64,000 nucleotides of DNA, taken from positions 186,001-250,000 of the forward strand of contig NZ_JAQSWB010000005.1 in NCBI RefSeq assembly GCF_029266855.1. The letters are read 5' to 3'. The translations under genes and the position numbers were made by a program. How positions within the stretch are numbered: position 1 is the first letter of the stretch; every line of letters begins with the position of its first letter. The stretch comes from Fluviicola sp. GTDB taxonomy: Bacteria; Bacteroidota; Bacteroidia; Flavobacteriales_D; Crocinitomicaceae. Shown in pieces: positions 25,449-34,484 of this stretch. The notes under the pieces are model-generated. The model saw only the letters and a program-made list of their open reading frames with translations. It was not told where the DNA came from and searched no databases.

Positions 25449-25552
25449 TAAATCCACATTCATCCGCGCCCTCTGCGGGAAATTAAAATCTTCGTGTTCC
25501 TCGTGCGCTTCGTGGTTTAAAATTTACTCCGTCACCGAAACCAACTCCAGAT
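25449..25552 (-). repeat. Dispersed repeat copy C (short, diverged, carries rnr-tail sequence)
   Basis: Two blocks match repeat copies A and B: the 'CATCCGCGCCCTCTGCGGGAAA' type block (about 25459-25482) and, after a different middle, ACTCCGTCACCGAAACCAAC (25526-25545). On the minus strand the second block reads as the codons for LELVSVTE followed by a stop, one residue different from the end of RNase R. It is oriented like copy A. The rest of the 25370-25596 spacer shows nothing else I can name. Confidence 0.75.
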
Positions 25553-25596
25553 TACATTCTTTTGAACGATTCTTCCTCTGGACTGTAAAATGATCT

Positions 25597-26811
25597 ATGA
25601 AGTTAACACGTTCCTTAAGCCTGTTCATTTGTTTTGTGGCATTTAATTCCTATAGCCAACCCGGTCCGCCACCGCCGATGAATCTCAATGTCGGCCATGG
25701 TATTGGAGGAGGAATTATTATTGATTCTACAACAGATCTCCGCTTGATTGAAAACTTGAGAAATTATCATCAGTTTAGTAGCAGTCTGTATTTAATCATA
25801 AACTTACCCGACATTCCGGAAGAATTCCAGGGATTTACTGAAATTCAGGACCTTCGTCTTGTGTGTGGAAAAGAATTACGAAGCCTTGAAAAGTTAAATT
25901 ATTTCCCGAACCTGCATTCTCTGTATATCGGGAATTTTACGGGTGAGCAATTGAATAAAGCCCCCTTCAAACTTGATTCCCTGTCATTGATTCGTATTTG
26001 GTCTTGCCGGAACCTGAAATCAATTGATGAGTTTAAAGAACTTCAAAAAGTAACAAAGATTGAGATTTTGGAGTGTCCGTCTCTTACCCACTTTCCAAAA
26101 TGGGCAGAAGGTAATCAGATCCGTTATTTGGATTTAAATAATGGACAAGGCTTTCGACAGTGGGACAATAACTCCAAAGAAATAGCCCGTCTCGACATCA
26201 GTAACCTGAAACACCTCACAAAATTGGAAGAGTTCAGATTAATGAACTATTCCTGTTTTGACGAAGTTCCGGATTGTTTGCCTCAATCTGTGATCAAACT
26301 TTCGGTCATGGGAAAAGGATATCGGGAGGGATTGGATAATGTGATCTTGAAGAATATTCGCAATCTGAACTTGTATCCCAACCTGAAAGAAGTGGAGTTC
26401 TTTGGTTTGGCCATACGGGAAATAGGAGGGGATTTCAAAGGACTTTCTTTAAATCAACTGAGATTCCATTCCATTTTTGATTTGTCTGATATCTCCGATT
26501 TGTTTACTTATGACAGCCTTGGAATTTTACAAATAAATTATTGTCCGACCTTAAAATATGCGCAACCAACAGAAACAGATTGTATACTTAACAGGCTGGA
26601 AATGGAAAGTGTCAACCTGCAGGATATTTCGTTTTTATTTCAATGCACCGGAATCCGTGAATTAAGATTAACGGAAGGATTGATTGAAATGATTATACCG
26701 GATCCCGAAAGAATGAAGGCTATTCCAAACGTGCTCCTTTACAGCAATGGAGGCTATCACCTATACAAAGAGAATGGAGTTTGGTCGATCTGGAAAATGG
26801 AAAGAGAATAG
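25597..26811 (+). CDS. Exported leucine-rich-repeat-like protein
   Basis: 404 residues with a signal peptide (MKLTRSLSLFICFVAFNSYS) and a proline/glycine-rich start of the mature part. The body is made of irregular leucine-rich repeats of about 20-25 residues (for example 'FPNLHSLYIGNF', 'KLDSLSLIRIWSCRNLKSI', 'NLKHLTKLEEFRLMNYSCFDEVPD', 'LYPNLKEVEFFGLAIREIGGDF'). There is no lipobox or T9SS domain, so it is probably periplasmic. Function unknown. It lies between repeat copies C and A. Confidence 0.75.
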   Translation: MKLTRSLSLFICFVAFNSYSQPGPPPPMNLNVGHGIGGGIIIDSTTDLRLIENLRNYHQFSSSLYLIINLPDIPEEFQGFTEIQDLRLVCGKELRSLEKLNYFPNLHSLYIGNFTGEQLNKAPFKLDSLSLIRIWSCRNLKSIDEFKELQKVTKIEILECPSLTHFPKWAEGNQIRYLDLNNGQGFRQWDNNSKEIARLDISNLKHLTKLEEFRLMNYSCFDEVPDCLPQSVIKLSVMGKGYREGLDNVILKNIRNLNLYPNLKEVEFFGLAIREIGGDFKGLSLNQLRFHSIFDLSDISDLFTYDSLGILQINYCPTLKYAQPTETDCILNRLEMESVNLQDISFLFQCTGIRELRLTEGLIEMIIPDPERMKAIPNVLLYSNGGYHLYKENGVWSIWKMERE

Positions 26812-26847
26812 ATTAAGCACTCGATCCCACATCTATTCGGTTAAAAA

Positions 26848-26880
26848 CGCTGCGTTCTCCGCGTCTTTGCGGTTCAATTC
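26848..26880 (+). repeat. Degenerate 'CTTTGCGGTT' intergenic motif
   Basis: The words CTGCGTTCTCCGCGTCTTTG and CGGTTCAATTCC occur here, resembling the motif at 23326 and 15230. The remaining part of the 26812-26973 spacer shows no gene or hairpin I can support. Confidence 0.4.
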
Positions 26881-26973
26881 CATACATGTTTTACTGATTG
26901 GTCAATGACAGAAAACCGAGGGATATAACTACTATATTCCATAGTTAAAGCATATTTATAGCATGGATAAAGC

Positions 26974-27252
26974 ATAGATACCCCACCTCGAGACGTAGCG
27001 ACTGTAAAGTCTGCTACTGTCTCCTTTTAACCTACGAAGCTCGAAAGAGCGCTGAAAGCCTTGACCCTAGCGTCAATGGAAGCAGGGTTTCATACGAAGA
27101 TTGAAGTAAAAACACCAAAAATCCGCGCTCATCCGCGCGCTCTGCGGGAAAATCTGTACCCTTTGCATCGCTCGAAGGAAAAGAACCCCCCTATATGACC
27201 TATGTGTTCAATGTGGTTCAACTTTACTCCGCCACCGAAACCAACTCCAAAT
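26974..27252 (-). repeat. Dispersed inverted repeat copy A (includes 3' end of rnr)
   Basis: About 279 bases that reappear in opposite orientation at 53392-53703. Shared blocks include ATAGATACCCCACCTCGAGA at one end, a long nearly identical run from the 'CATACGAAGATTGAAG' word to the 'CTATATGACCTATGTGTTC' word, and CCGCCAC...CCAACTCCAAAT at the other end. That last block is the final codons of rnr. The copies differ most between 27025 and 27060. There is no ORF inside except the rnr tail. Confidence 0.92.
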
Positions 27253-29380
27253 CGATCTGTCTCTTCTTCGGGTGAACCTCTGAGATTTTCACACGGACAT
27301 TATCTCCGAAATGGAAAGTTCTTCCGGTCTTCTGACCCACGATCGTCATTGTTTTTTCATCAAAAGTATAACGGTCTCCGGGAAGTTCCTGCAGCGCAAC
27401 CATTCCTTCACACGCGTTTTCCGTCATGCGAACAAACAAACCGAAATCTGCTAATCCGGAAACGATTCCGTCAAATTCTTCTCCGATCTTGTCGTGAACA
27501 TATACTACCTGGAAGTACTTGTTGGATTCGCGTTCTGCTTCCGTTGCTTTGCGCTCCGTACGTGAAATACGTTTACAGATATCTTCCAGTGCGGAATTGT
27601 ATTTATGCGGCCGGTTCTCCAGGCATTCCAATAAAATACGGTGAACCATCAGATCGGCATAACGGCGAATGGGCGAAGTGAAATGCGTATAGTACTGGAA
27701 AGCCAAACCGTAGTGACCAATGTTGTCCGTATCATAGGTTGCTTTCGCCATACTTCTAATTGCCATCTGCTGAATGATGCTGAATTCGTTTTTCAGACGA
27801 ATATCGCTTAGCAGTTTATTGATGCTCTGAGCTGCTTTTTCAGGACTTGTGAATTCCAGGGAATGACCGAATTTATCCAAAAATAAACTGAATAATGCGA
27901 TTTTCTCCGGATCAGGTTTGTCGTGAACCCGGTAAACAAAAGGAACAGGATCTTTTCCTTTTTGAGGCATCCCAACGAACATCGCAACACGTTTATTTGC
28001 CAGAAGCATAAACTCTTCGATCAGTTGATGAGCGTCTTTTGAAACCTTCACAACCACATCAACCGGCTCTTTATTCTCATCCAGTTTAAAACGGATCTCT
28101 TCTGAGTTGATCATCAGGGCTCCTTGCTTAAACCGTTCTTTTCGATAGACTTTTGCGATTTTATCTAAAATATGAAGTTCTTCCTTGTACGGACCTTCTG
28201 CACCTTCCAAAATTTCCTGTGCGTCTTCATAAGCAAATCGATGGTCGGAATGAATGACTGTTTTACCAAACCACTCGTTGTAAATTTTTCCGTTTTCATC
28301 TAATTCGAAAACTGCCGAGAACGTAAACTTGTCTTCTTTCGGACGGAGGGAACAAACCATATTTGAAAGCTGTTCCGGCAGCATCGGGATTACGCGGTCA
28401 ACCAGGTAAACGGAATTTCCGCGTTTGTAAGCTTCGTTGTCCATTGCGGAGCCGGGTTTCACATACTGACTTACATCTGCAATGTGAACTCCAATCTCCA
28501 GGTGTCCGTTTTCCAATTTTCGGATTGAGAGCGCATCATCGAAATCTTTTGCATCGACAGGGTCAATAGTGAAGGTTAAAATATCGCGAAAATCTCGTCG
28601 CTTCGCGACTTCCACCGGATCCAATTCAAGTGTCACTTGTTCGGCCTCGTTCATCACGTCAGCTTCAAATTCAATTGGAATTCCCTGGCTGATCAGGATC
28701 GAGATCATTTCGTTATCGTGGATCGAATTTCCGCCGAGTGTCTGAATAACTTCTCCGAAAGGAAATTCAGCCGACTTGGGCCAAACGGTGATTTTCACCA
28801 AAGCCTTATCCTTGTTTTTTGCCTTATTTAATTTTTCAAACGGAATATAGATCTTCACCCCGGTTTTCGTATTGTCCGGAATTAAAAAAGCGTGTTTGTC
28901 ATACATGTGGATCGTACCCACAAATTGTGTTCGTTCGCGTGAAACCACCTCCAGGATCTTACCTTCAGGTCGTGTTCCGCTTTTCTTCATCAATGAAACC
29001 TTGACAATATCTCCGTGAATGGCCTGACCAAGATTGTGCGGCGCGATGAAGATATCTGCTTCATTTTTACCAACGTTCACAAAACCGGAACCACGCTGTG
29101 TGAGTTCCAGTTCACCTTCGATAGTGTCTGTCTCATTGGAAAAGATATACGTTTCATGTCCGCTTTTGCGAATGAATCCTTCTGTTTCCAGCTCACGAAG
29201 CAAAGCAACCACTAATTTCCGGGATTCGCTTTCGTGAACATGCAGTAAACTGCAAACTTGTTTATAGTTTAAAAGAGCCTCGGGATGTTGCTCAAATAAT
29301 TTTCGAATGATGTGATACAGACCGGTCTTTAGTTTCTTGGTCGATTTATCTTTAATTTTTTTTGGTCCTTTTTTCCCCAT
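27224..29380 (-). CDS. rnr: Ribonuclease R
   Basis: A 3'-5' exoribonuclease that degrades structured RNA. 718 residues from the ATG at 29380 (MGKKGPKKIKDK); the 17-residue longer frame has no support. In order it shows a basic N-terminus, a winged helix ('PEALLNYKQVCSLLHVHESESRKLVVALLREL'), cold-shock domains, and the RNB catalytic domain with the aspartate cluster DPVDAKDFDDALSI near 275-288. 'PIRRYADLMVHRIL' and a C-terminal S1 domain ('GEEFDGIVSGLADFGLFVRMTENACEGMV') complete it. The last 8-9 codons (LELVSVAE) belong to a sequence that is duplicated elsewhere in the window. Confidence 0.96.
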   Translation of the reverse strand: MGKKGPKKIKDKSTKKLKTGLYHIIRKLFEQHPEALLNYKQVCSLLHVHESESRKLVVALLRELETEGFIRKSGHETYIFSNETDTIEGELELTQRGSGFVNVGKNEADIFIAPHNLGQAIHGDIVKVSLMKKSGTRPEGKILEVVSRERTQFVGTIHMYDKHAFLIPDNTKTGVKIYIPFEKLNKAKNKDKALVKITVWPKSAEFPFGEVIQTLGGNSIHDNEMISILISQGIPIEFEADVMNEAEQVTLELDPVEVAKRRDFRDILTFTIDPVDAKDFDDALSIRKLENGHLEIGVHIADVSQYVKPGSAMDNEAYKRGNSVYLVDRVIPMLPEQLSNMVCSLRPKEDKFTFSAVFELDENGKIYNEWFGKTVIHSDHRFAYEDAQEILEGAEGPYKEELHILDKIAKVYRKERFKQGALMINSEEIRFKLDENKEPVDVVVKVSKDAHQLIEEFMLLANKRVAMFVGMPQKGKDPVPFVYRVHDKPDPEKIALFSLFLDKFGHSLEFTSPEKAAQSINKLLSDIRLKNEFSIIQQMAIRSMAKATYDTDNIGHYGLAFQYYTHFTSPIRRYADLMVHRILLECLENRPHKYNSALEDICKRISRTERKATEAERESNKYFQVVYVHDKIGEEFDGIVSGLADFGLFVRMTENACEGMVALQELPGDRYTFDEKTMTIVGQKTGRTFHFGDNVRVKISEVHPKKRQIDLELVSVAE

Positions 29381-29448
29381 AATTCGTCTTGTTACGTAAA
29401 AATACGATTTATTAGCTGGTAAGATGTTCAATTTTAAGCTTAAAATGG

Positions 29449-29456
29449 TAACTTTG
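29449..29456 (+). promoter_or_regulatory. Ferritin promoter -7 box (TAACTTTG)
   Basis: Exact TAnnTTTG match 26 bases before the ferritin ATG, in the spacer divergent to rnr. Confidence 0.65.
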
Positions 29457-29482
29457 AGTGAAACAGAACAAAAGTTATAAGA

Positions 29483-30007
29483 ATGAATAAGCGAATTGAA
29501 GCGGCATTAAATGATCAAATTCAAAAAGAATCATCTTCCTCTCAATATTACCTGGCGATGGCCTCATGGGCTGAAACAAAAGGATTGAACGGTACAGCAA
29601 AATTTATGTACACACATTCAGATGAAGAGCGTTTCCACATGTTGAAACTGATCAAGTTCGTTAATGAGCGCGGAGGGGTAGCTGTTGTTCCTTCAATTCC
29701 GGAACCGCCAAGAGAATACGATTCTTTGGAGCGTGTTTTTGAATTACTATTGGAGCATGAAGTAGGTGTTTCGGAAAGTATTAACGAGGTCGTTGATGCC
29801 TGCCTGCAGGAAAAAGATTATTCCACACACAACTTCATGCAATGGTATGTTTCCGAACAATTGGAAGAAGAAGCACTGGGCAGAAGTATCCTGGATAAAT
29901 TGCGTCTGATCGGCGGTGATAAAGGTGGTCTTTATTTATTTGACCGCGATATGGAAATGACCGCTGCTGCAGCTGCAAAGGGAGGAAATGCCGATCAGAA
30001 AGCTTAA
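29483..30007 (+). CDS. Ferritin (non-heme)
   Basis: 174 residues, the usual length for bacterial FtnA-type ferritin, storing iron in a 24-mer shell. Ferroxidase ligands are visible: E16 (QIQKESSSSQYY), the E49-x-x-H52 pair in 'SDEERFHMLK', and the C-helix E in 'LLEHEVGVSESI'. No heme methionine of the bacterioferritin type is apparent. The C-terminus is Ala-rich. The promoter is at 29449; no Fur box is obvious to the eye. Confidence 0.95.
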   Translation: MNKRIEAALNDQIQKESSSSQYYLAMASWAETKGLNGTAKFMYTHSDEERFHMLKLIKFVNERGGVAVVPSIPEPPREYDSLERVFELLLEHEVGVSESINEVVDACLQEKDYSTHNFMQWYVSEQLEEEALGRSILDKLRLIGGDKGGLYLFDRDMEMTAAAAAKGGNADQKA

Positions 30008-30068
30008 TGCTTTGAGAATGAAACTTTTTCAGTGAATTATTCGTTGAAATAAACGAAATAAATACTCT

Positions 30069-33000
30069 ATGCTCGTTCGATTAATAGGAATTGGAGCTGT
30101 TGTTGCGTTTGCTACTACTAGCGCGGTAAGTCAAGTCTCGTATCGTTTTAGAAACTTTTCTATTAACGATGGACTCTCGCAGAGTTCAGTGACGACTATT
30201 GTACAAGATGAAGCCGGAACTTTGTGGCTTGGAACACAGGATGGTTTGAATCGATTTGACGGGCAGCAGTTTGAAGTCTTTACTTCGGATGATACTCCCG
30301 GGTTGGCAAGTTCCTATATTCATTGTGGTTTAAAAGATCAAGCCGGTGAATTGTGGTTCGGTACTGCAGACGGAATTTCCATTTACAATCCAAAAAAAGA
30401 AACCTTTCGATCGCTTCTGGCCTCAGACAATAAGAACCTGTCAATTGAAAGTATTTCGGAAGAACACAACGGAAATATTTGGTTGGGTTCTTCCACCCAT
30501 GGTTTGGCAAAATATGACCGCAAAACCAAAAAAATCTCGTTCCTGACAGGTGCGATTCCCTCCAAGCGCATTCATTACATCAAATTTGTTACGGATGAAC
30601 AGTTAATCGTATCGTTTGAAGATGCTGGCGTGTATGTTTACAATCTTCATACGAAAGCGTGGAAACAACTGACTCCGCCAAAAATTCAAAAGACCTGGCT
30701 TGTTTCTGATGTGGAAGCATTTACCGAAAACAGTTTTGTCCTTTCCAGCAATGAAGGTCTCTGGATTTTCGATGCACAAAACCACAAAATATTTCCCTTT
30801 CTGAAATTTATCGGAAAAGATTATGGGATCGAAGAGTTCTCGGATGTTTACGTGAAATCGACCAATGAATTTTACATTGCGACTGTTAACAATGGACTGA
30901 TCAGTGTGAACAGCACCGGAGATGGTTATCGCGTTACAGTGAGTAAGAAAGATATTTTCCAGAAGAACGCAATTTTATTCAATGAATTGAATGAATTGTT
31001 TTGTGATGAAAACGGAACCATTTGGATCGGAACACTAAGAGGACTTAGTGGCTTTAATCCTAAAAATGATTCGTTCTTTGGTGTTGGGCCATCGTCCAAT
31101 CTTAAAGTGGGGTTACCTTCTGAAAGTGTTTGGGGTTTTGCGGAATCAGACAATTTTTCAAAAGTATATATTGCAACGGATTTTGCTGTCTCCGAATTGG
31201 ATAAAAAAACCGGGCAATTCAAACATTACTACATTGCAAAAACAGACGAATTCAATGAAAAAAGCATTGTTTCGATTCTTCATTTAACAGATCAGCACTT
31301 TTTAGTTGGCGCCAATGATGGCTTATACGAACTGAGAATCCGAAACGGAACCGGGAATTTTAAGAAGATCAACTACAAGGGGATTCCCAATCCTTCGGGT
31401 TTCCAGCGAGTTTATAAGATTACACCATACAAAGAATCCAGTTTCTTTATCGCCACGAAAGGCGGCGTATTGCTATACGACATTAAAACAGGAGAGTTTG
31501 AACCCTTTGTTTACGATCCGAAAAAACCAACAAAAACGATTGGTGCCGGGGTTTGCAGAGTTGCATACAAAGGATTGAATGACACGTATTATTTTGCAAC
31601 AGGTGTTGGCGGGATCAATATTCTGACCTTTGATAAAAAGGGGAAAGAGCAGATTGTTCCATACCCGATGAACAAGTCGATTTTGAAAGCAAGCCGCGAT
31701 GTGATCTCCAGCATTTACCAGGAGGATGAAACAACTTTGTGGCTGGGAACTTCCGGATCCGGATTACTCAAATTAAACCTGGAAACAGGAAAAGTTGTTG
31801 CTTATACACGAAAACAAGGCTTGCCCAACAATTTTGTTTACGGGATTCTACCCGATAAGCAAGGTAACCTATGGCTAAGCACCAATAAAGGTCTTTGCCG
31901 GTTCAACATCGCGCAGGAATATTGTACCAATTACTCGGAAGTAAATGGTTTGATGAGTAATGAGTTTAATACGGGTGCTTATCTGCTATCCGGAACAGGG
32001 GAAATGTATTTTGGTGGGATCGAAGGATACAATTTTTTCAATCCTGAAAACCTGCAGGAGTTGAAAGAAAGAGTATATGTAAACTTTTTAAAATTCCGTT
32101 TTGATGACCAATGGTTAAAGCCAGGTGATAAAGACGCTCCGTTTAAAGAAGCATTCTCTTATCAGCCAAACATCAAGTTAGGATATAACGAGCGTAGCTT
32201 TACCATTCGCTTTCTGCCCACAGACCTGATCAACCGTGACCTACTCCAATTTAAATACGAATTGGAAGGCCTGGACGAAGGTTCTGTGTTTTTAGGTTCT
32301 TCCAGTGAAATTCACTTTACATCTTTAACACCGGGTAACTACGTGCTCAAAGTTTATGTAAAAAGAATTGACGGAAACTGGGTTCAGGCTAGTTCCCAAA
32401 TGGAGATTGAAATTGAAGCGCCTTTTTGGTGGAAATGGTGGTTCTGGGTGATTGTTCTGATCGTCCTGACCCTTTTGATCCTGACTTTCATTCGCTCAAG
32501 AATCAACCTTGCCCGAAGAGACCAGGTGCGTTTGGAAATGAAGATCGTAGAGCGGACGAAGGAAATTCGGGCTCAAAACATGAAGATCGAATCTCAGAAG
32601 AAGGTCATTGAAGAAGAGAAACACAAGGTTGAAGAACAAAAAAGATTACTTCAAATTGAAAAAGATAAAACGGAGACACTCCTCCGAAACATTATACCGG
32701 AGTCAATACAGGAAGAGTTAAAAACAAAAGGAAGAGCATCCGCCCGTGCTTATAAGACGGTTTCTGTATTGTTTACGGACTTTGTTGGTTTTACCAAGAT
32801 TGCCGAAAACATGAAACCAACAGACCTGGTTAACAAACTGGATGTTTATTTTAGAAAGTTTGACGATATTATCGTAAAAAATAACCTTGAAAAGATTAAA
32901 ACTATTGGCGACGCATACATGTGTGCAGGCGGAGTGCCGGTTCGCAATAACACCAACCCGATTGATGCTGTTTTAGCAGCGCTTCAGATCCAGGATTACA

Positions 33001-33977
33001 TGAATACCCTGAAAAGCAACGGCTTAAAAACGGGTGAAGAGTTTTGGGAACTGCGGCTTGGAATTAATACCGGGGAAGTTACCGCCGGAGTAATCGGGTC
33101 GGAAAGACTTGCGTATGATATTTGGGGAGCGACTGTAAACCAGGCGCAACGCATGGAAATGATGGGTGAACCCGGAAGGGTTACAATTTCCGGATCTACC
33201 TTTAAACTCATTGAACCTTATTTTGAATGCACGTATCGTGGAAAGGTCAAAACAAAGAGTAAAGGACTGATTGAAATGTTTACAGTTGAGCGGATCAAAC
33301 CGGAGTTGTCAATAAATGGAGAAGGACTTTACCCGAACGACCGCTTCCAGCAGATTGTAAACCTGCATTTATATAGTAGTATTAATTACTACAAGGCAGA
33401 ACGTCACATTATTAAAGTCCTGGAGAAAGGATTGTCTCCAATGCTTCACTATCATAGTATAGAACACACCAAGGATGTTGTGCGTGCCGTTGAACGCTAT
33501 GCCTTATTGGAAGGTGTAACCGATGAAGGCTTATTCCTCTTGAAATCCGCAGCGACCTATCACGATGCAGGGTTTGTGGAGAACTACGAAAAGAATGAAC
33601 CGATCGGAGCAAGGATGGCAGAAGAAATTCTTCCGAAATACGGATACTCGGATCATCACATTGCCCAGATCAAAGAATTGATTTTCGTTACTCAAATACC
33701 ACATCAACCGAAAAACAAACTCGAGCAGATTATTTGTGATGCGGATCTGGATTACCTGGGCAGAGATGACTTCCATGAAATCGCTGATCGATTGAGAAGA
33801 GAGTTGCGCGAACACGGAAAGATTGATAGCGACAGACAATGGGATCAAATGCAGGTTGCCTTCCTGAATATGCATAAATACTTTACTCCGACAGCCATAG
33901 CAAGCAGGCAGGCTAAAAAAATGCAAAATCTCAGGGAAGTGGAAGAAAGACTGGCAAGGAACGAGTATAAAGATTAA
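30069..33977 (+). CDS. Propeller-Y_Y_Y sensor fused to class III adenylate cyclase and HD domain
   Basis: 1302 residues. A signal sequence is followed by Reg_prop beta-propeller repeats (about 25-650, for example 'TLWLGTQDGLNRFDG', 'GNLWLSTNKGLCRF'), a Y_Y_Y domain (about 700-780) and one transmembrane segment (about 785-810). A coiled coil (825-870) and a class III nucleotidyl cyclase domain (about 890-1075) come next. Metal aspartates D904 and D948, the purine-side K944 and D1017 (YDIWG), and N1024/R1028 are all present, so it should be active and make cAMP. The C-terminal HD domain has H1127/H1133, H1165-D1166 and D1224. It should sense an extracytoplasmic signal and act in the cytoplasm. 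Classical propeller sensors end in a histidine kinase; the cyclase plus HD end is unusual. Confidence 0.93.
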   Translation: MLVRLIGIGAVVAFATTSAVSQVSYRFRNFSINDGLSQSSVTTIVQDEAGTLWLGTQDGLNRFDGQQFEVFTSDDTPGLASSYIHCGLKDQAGELWFGTADGISIYNPKKETFRSLLASDNKNLSIESISEEHNGNIWLGSSTHGLAKYDRKTKKISFLTGAIPSKRIHYIKFVTDEQLIVSFEDAGVYVYNLHTKAWKQLTPPKIQKTWLVSDVEAFTENSFVLSSNEGLWIFDAQNHKIFPFLKFIGKDYGIEEFSDVYVKSTNEFYIATVNNGLISVNSTGDGYRVTVSKKDIFQKNAILFNELNELFCDENGTIWIGTLRGLSGFNPKNDSFFGVGPSSNLKVGLPSESVWGFAESDNFSKVYIATDFAVSELDKKTGQFKHYYIAKTDEFNEKSIVSILHLTDQHFLVGANDGLYELRIRNGTGNFKKINYKGIPNPSGFQRVYKITPYKESSFFIATKGGVLLYDIKTGEFEPFVYDPKKPTKTIGAGVCRVAYKGLNDTYYFATGVGGINILTFDKKGKEQIVPYPMNKSILKASRDVISSIYQEDETTLWLGTSGSGLLKLNLETGKVVAYTRKQGLPNNFVYGILPDKQGNLWLSTNKGLCRFNIAQEYCTNYSEVNGLMSNEFNTGAYLLSGTGEMYFGGIEGYNFFNPENLQELKERVYVNFLKFRFDDQWLKPGDKDAPFKEAFSYQPNIKLGYNERSFTIRFLPTDLINRDLLQFKYELEGLDEGSVFLGSSSEIHFTSLTPGNYVLKVYVKRIDGNWVQASSQMEIEIEAPFWWKWWFWVIVLIVLTLLILTFIRSRINLARRDQVRLEMKIVERTKEIRAQNMKIESQKKVIEEEKHKVEEQKRLLQIEKDKTETLLRNIIPESIQEELKTKGRASARAYKTVSVLFTDFVGFTKIAENMKPTDLVNKLDVYFRKFDDIIVKNNLEKIKTIGDAYMCAGGVPVRNNTNPIDAVLAALQIQDYMNTLKSNGLKTGEEFWELRLGINTGEVTAGVIGSERLAYDIWGATVNQAQRMEMMGEPGRVTISGSTFKLIEPYFECTYRGKVKTKSKGLIEMFTVERIKPELSINGEGLYPNDRFQQIVNLHLYSSINYYKAERHIIKVLEKGLSPMLHYHSIEHTKDVVRAVERYALLEGVTDEGLFLLKSAATYHDAGFVENYEKNEPIGARMAEEILPKYGYSDHHIAQIKELIFVTQIPHQPKNKLEQIICDADLDYLGRDDFHEIADRLRRELREHGKIDSDRQWDQMQVAFLNMHKYFTPTAIASRQAKKMQNLREVEERLARNEYKD

Positions 33978-34017
33978 GTGAATGATTATTTGATTAGGTG
34001 GAGTAAAAAAACAAGCC

Positions 34018-34025
34018 TATTTTTG
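34018..34025 (+). promoter_or_regulatory. Promoter -7 box of the lipoprotein gene (TATTTTTG)
   Basis: Exact TAnnTTTG match 14 bases before the ATG at 34040. Confidence 0.65.
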
Positions 34026-34039
34026 AAAAAAAATTAACG

Positions 34040-34429
34040 ATGAAATTTGGTGTTTTTGGAATATTAGTAGTACTGTTTTGTAGTTGTGCAAAAGATAATG
34101 CAGAACCATCCAATAATATTGAAGGTACCTGGAAATGGATTTCTACCACACAGGATACAACTTTTTATGAAGACACAGCAACATCTTCAAACACTCAGAT
34201 CCTGAATATCATTGATACTAAGCATATTGATTGGAAACGAAATGATACGGTGTTTTACAATGGAACCTACACATATGCTCCGAAAACATCCGTTACTTTA
34301 GGTGTAACGAAACTAATGATGAAACTTACTGGAATTCCTTATGAATTTATGCTGAATCATCCTGGAGACACCTTATGGCTTCAGGAAGACAAAGTGAGTG
34401 GAAGAACTTACAGGTTTGTAAAAGTCTAA
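34040..34429 (+). CDS. Small predicted lipoprotein
   Basis: 129 residues. The N-terminus MKFGVFGILVVLFCSCAKD has a lipobox-like FCSC around residue 16, so a lipid-modified Cys is likely. The mature part is beta-rich ('IEGTWKWISTTQDTTFYED...DTVFYNGTYTYAP...GDTLWLQEDKVSGRTYRFVKV'), like the lipocalin-type small lipoproteins of Bacteroidota. Function unknown. It has its own promoter and a strong bidirectional terminator downstream. Confidence 0.8.
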   Translation: MKFGVFGILVVLFCSCAKDNAEPSNNIEGTWKWISTTQDTTFYEDTATSSNTQILNIIDTKHIDWKRNDTVFYNGTYTYAPKTSVTLGVTKLMMKLTGIPYEFMLNHPGDTLWLQEDKVSGRTYRFVKV

Positions 34430-34435
34430 AAAACA

Positions 34436-34467
34436 AAAAGCCCGGACAATCATCGTCCGGGCTTTTT
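34436..34467. terminator. Bidirectional terminator between lipoprotein and universal stress genes
   Basis: Perfect arms AAAAAGCCCGGAC and GTCCGGGCTTTTT with a 7-base loop. The A- and T-runs on both sides suit both convergent genes. Confidence 0.95.
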
Positions 34468-34484
34468 ATATATATCGATTAATT

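Noticed and set aside
25366-25593. 75-codon frame after the TPR gene
   Set aside because: Consists of repeat copy C sequence and has protein-unlike composition.
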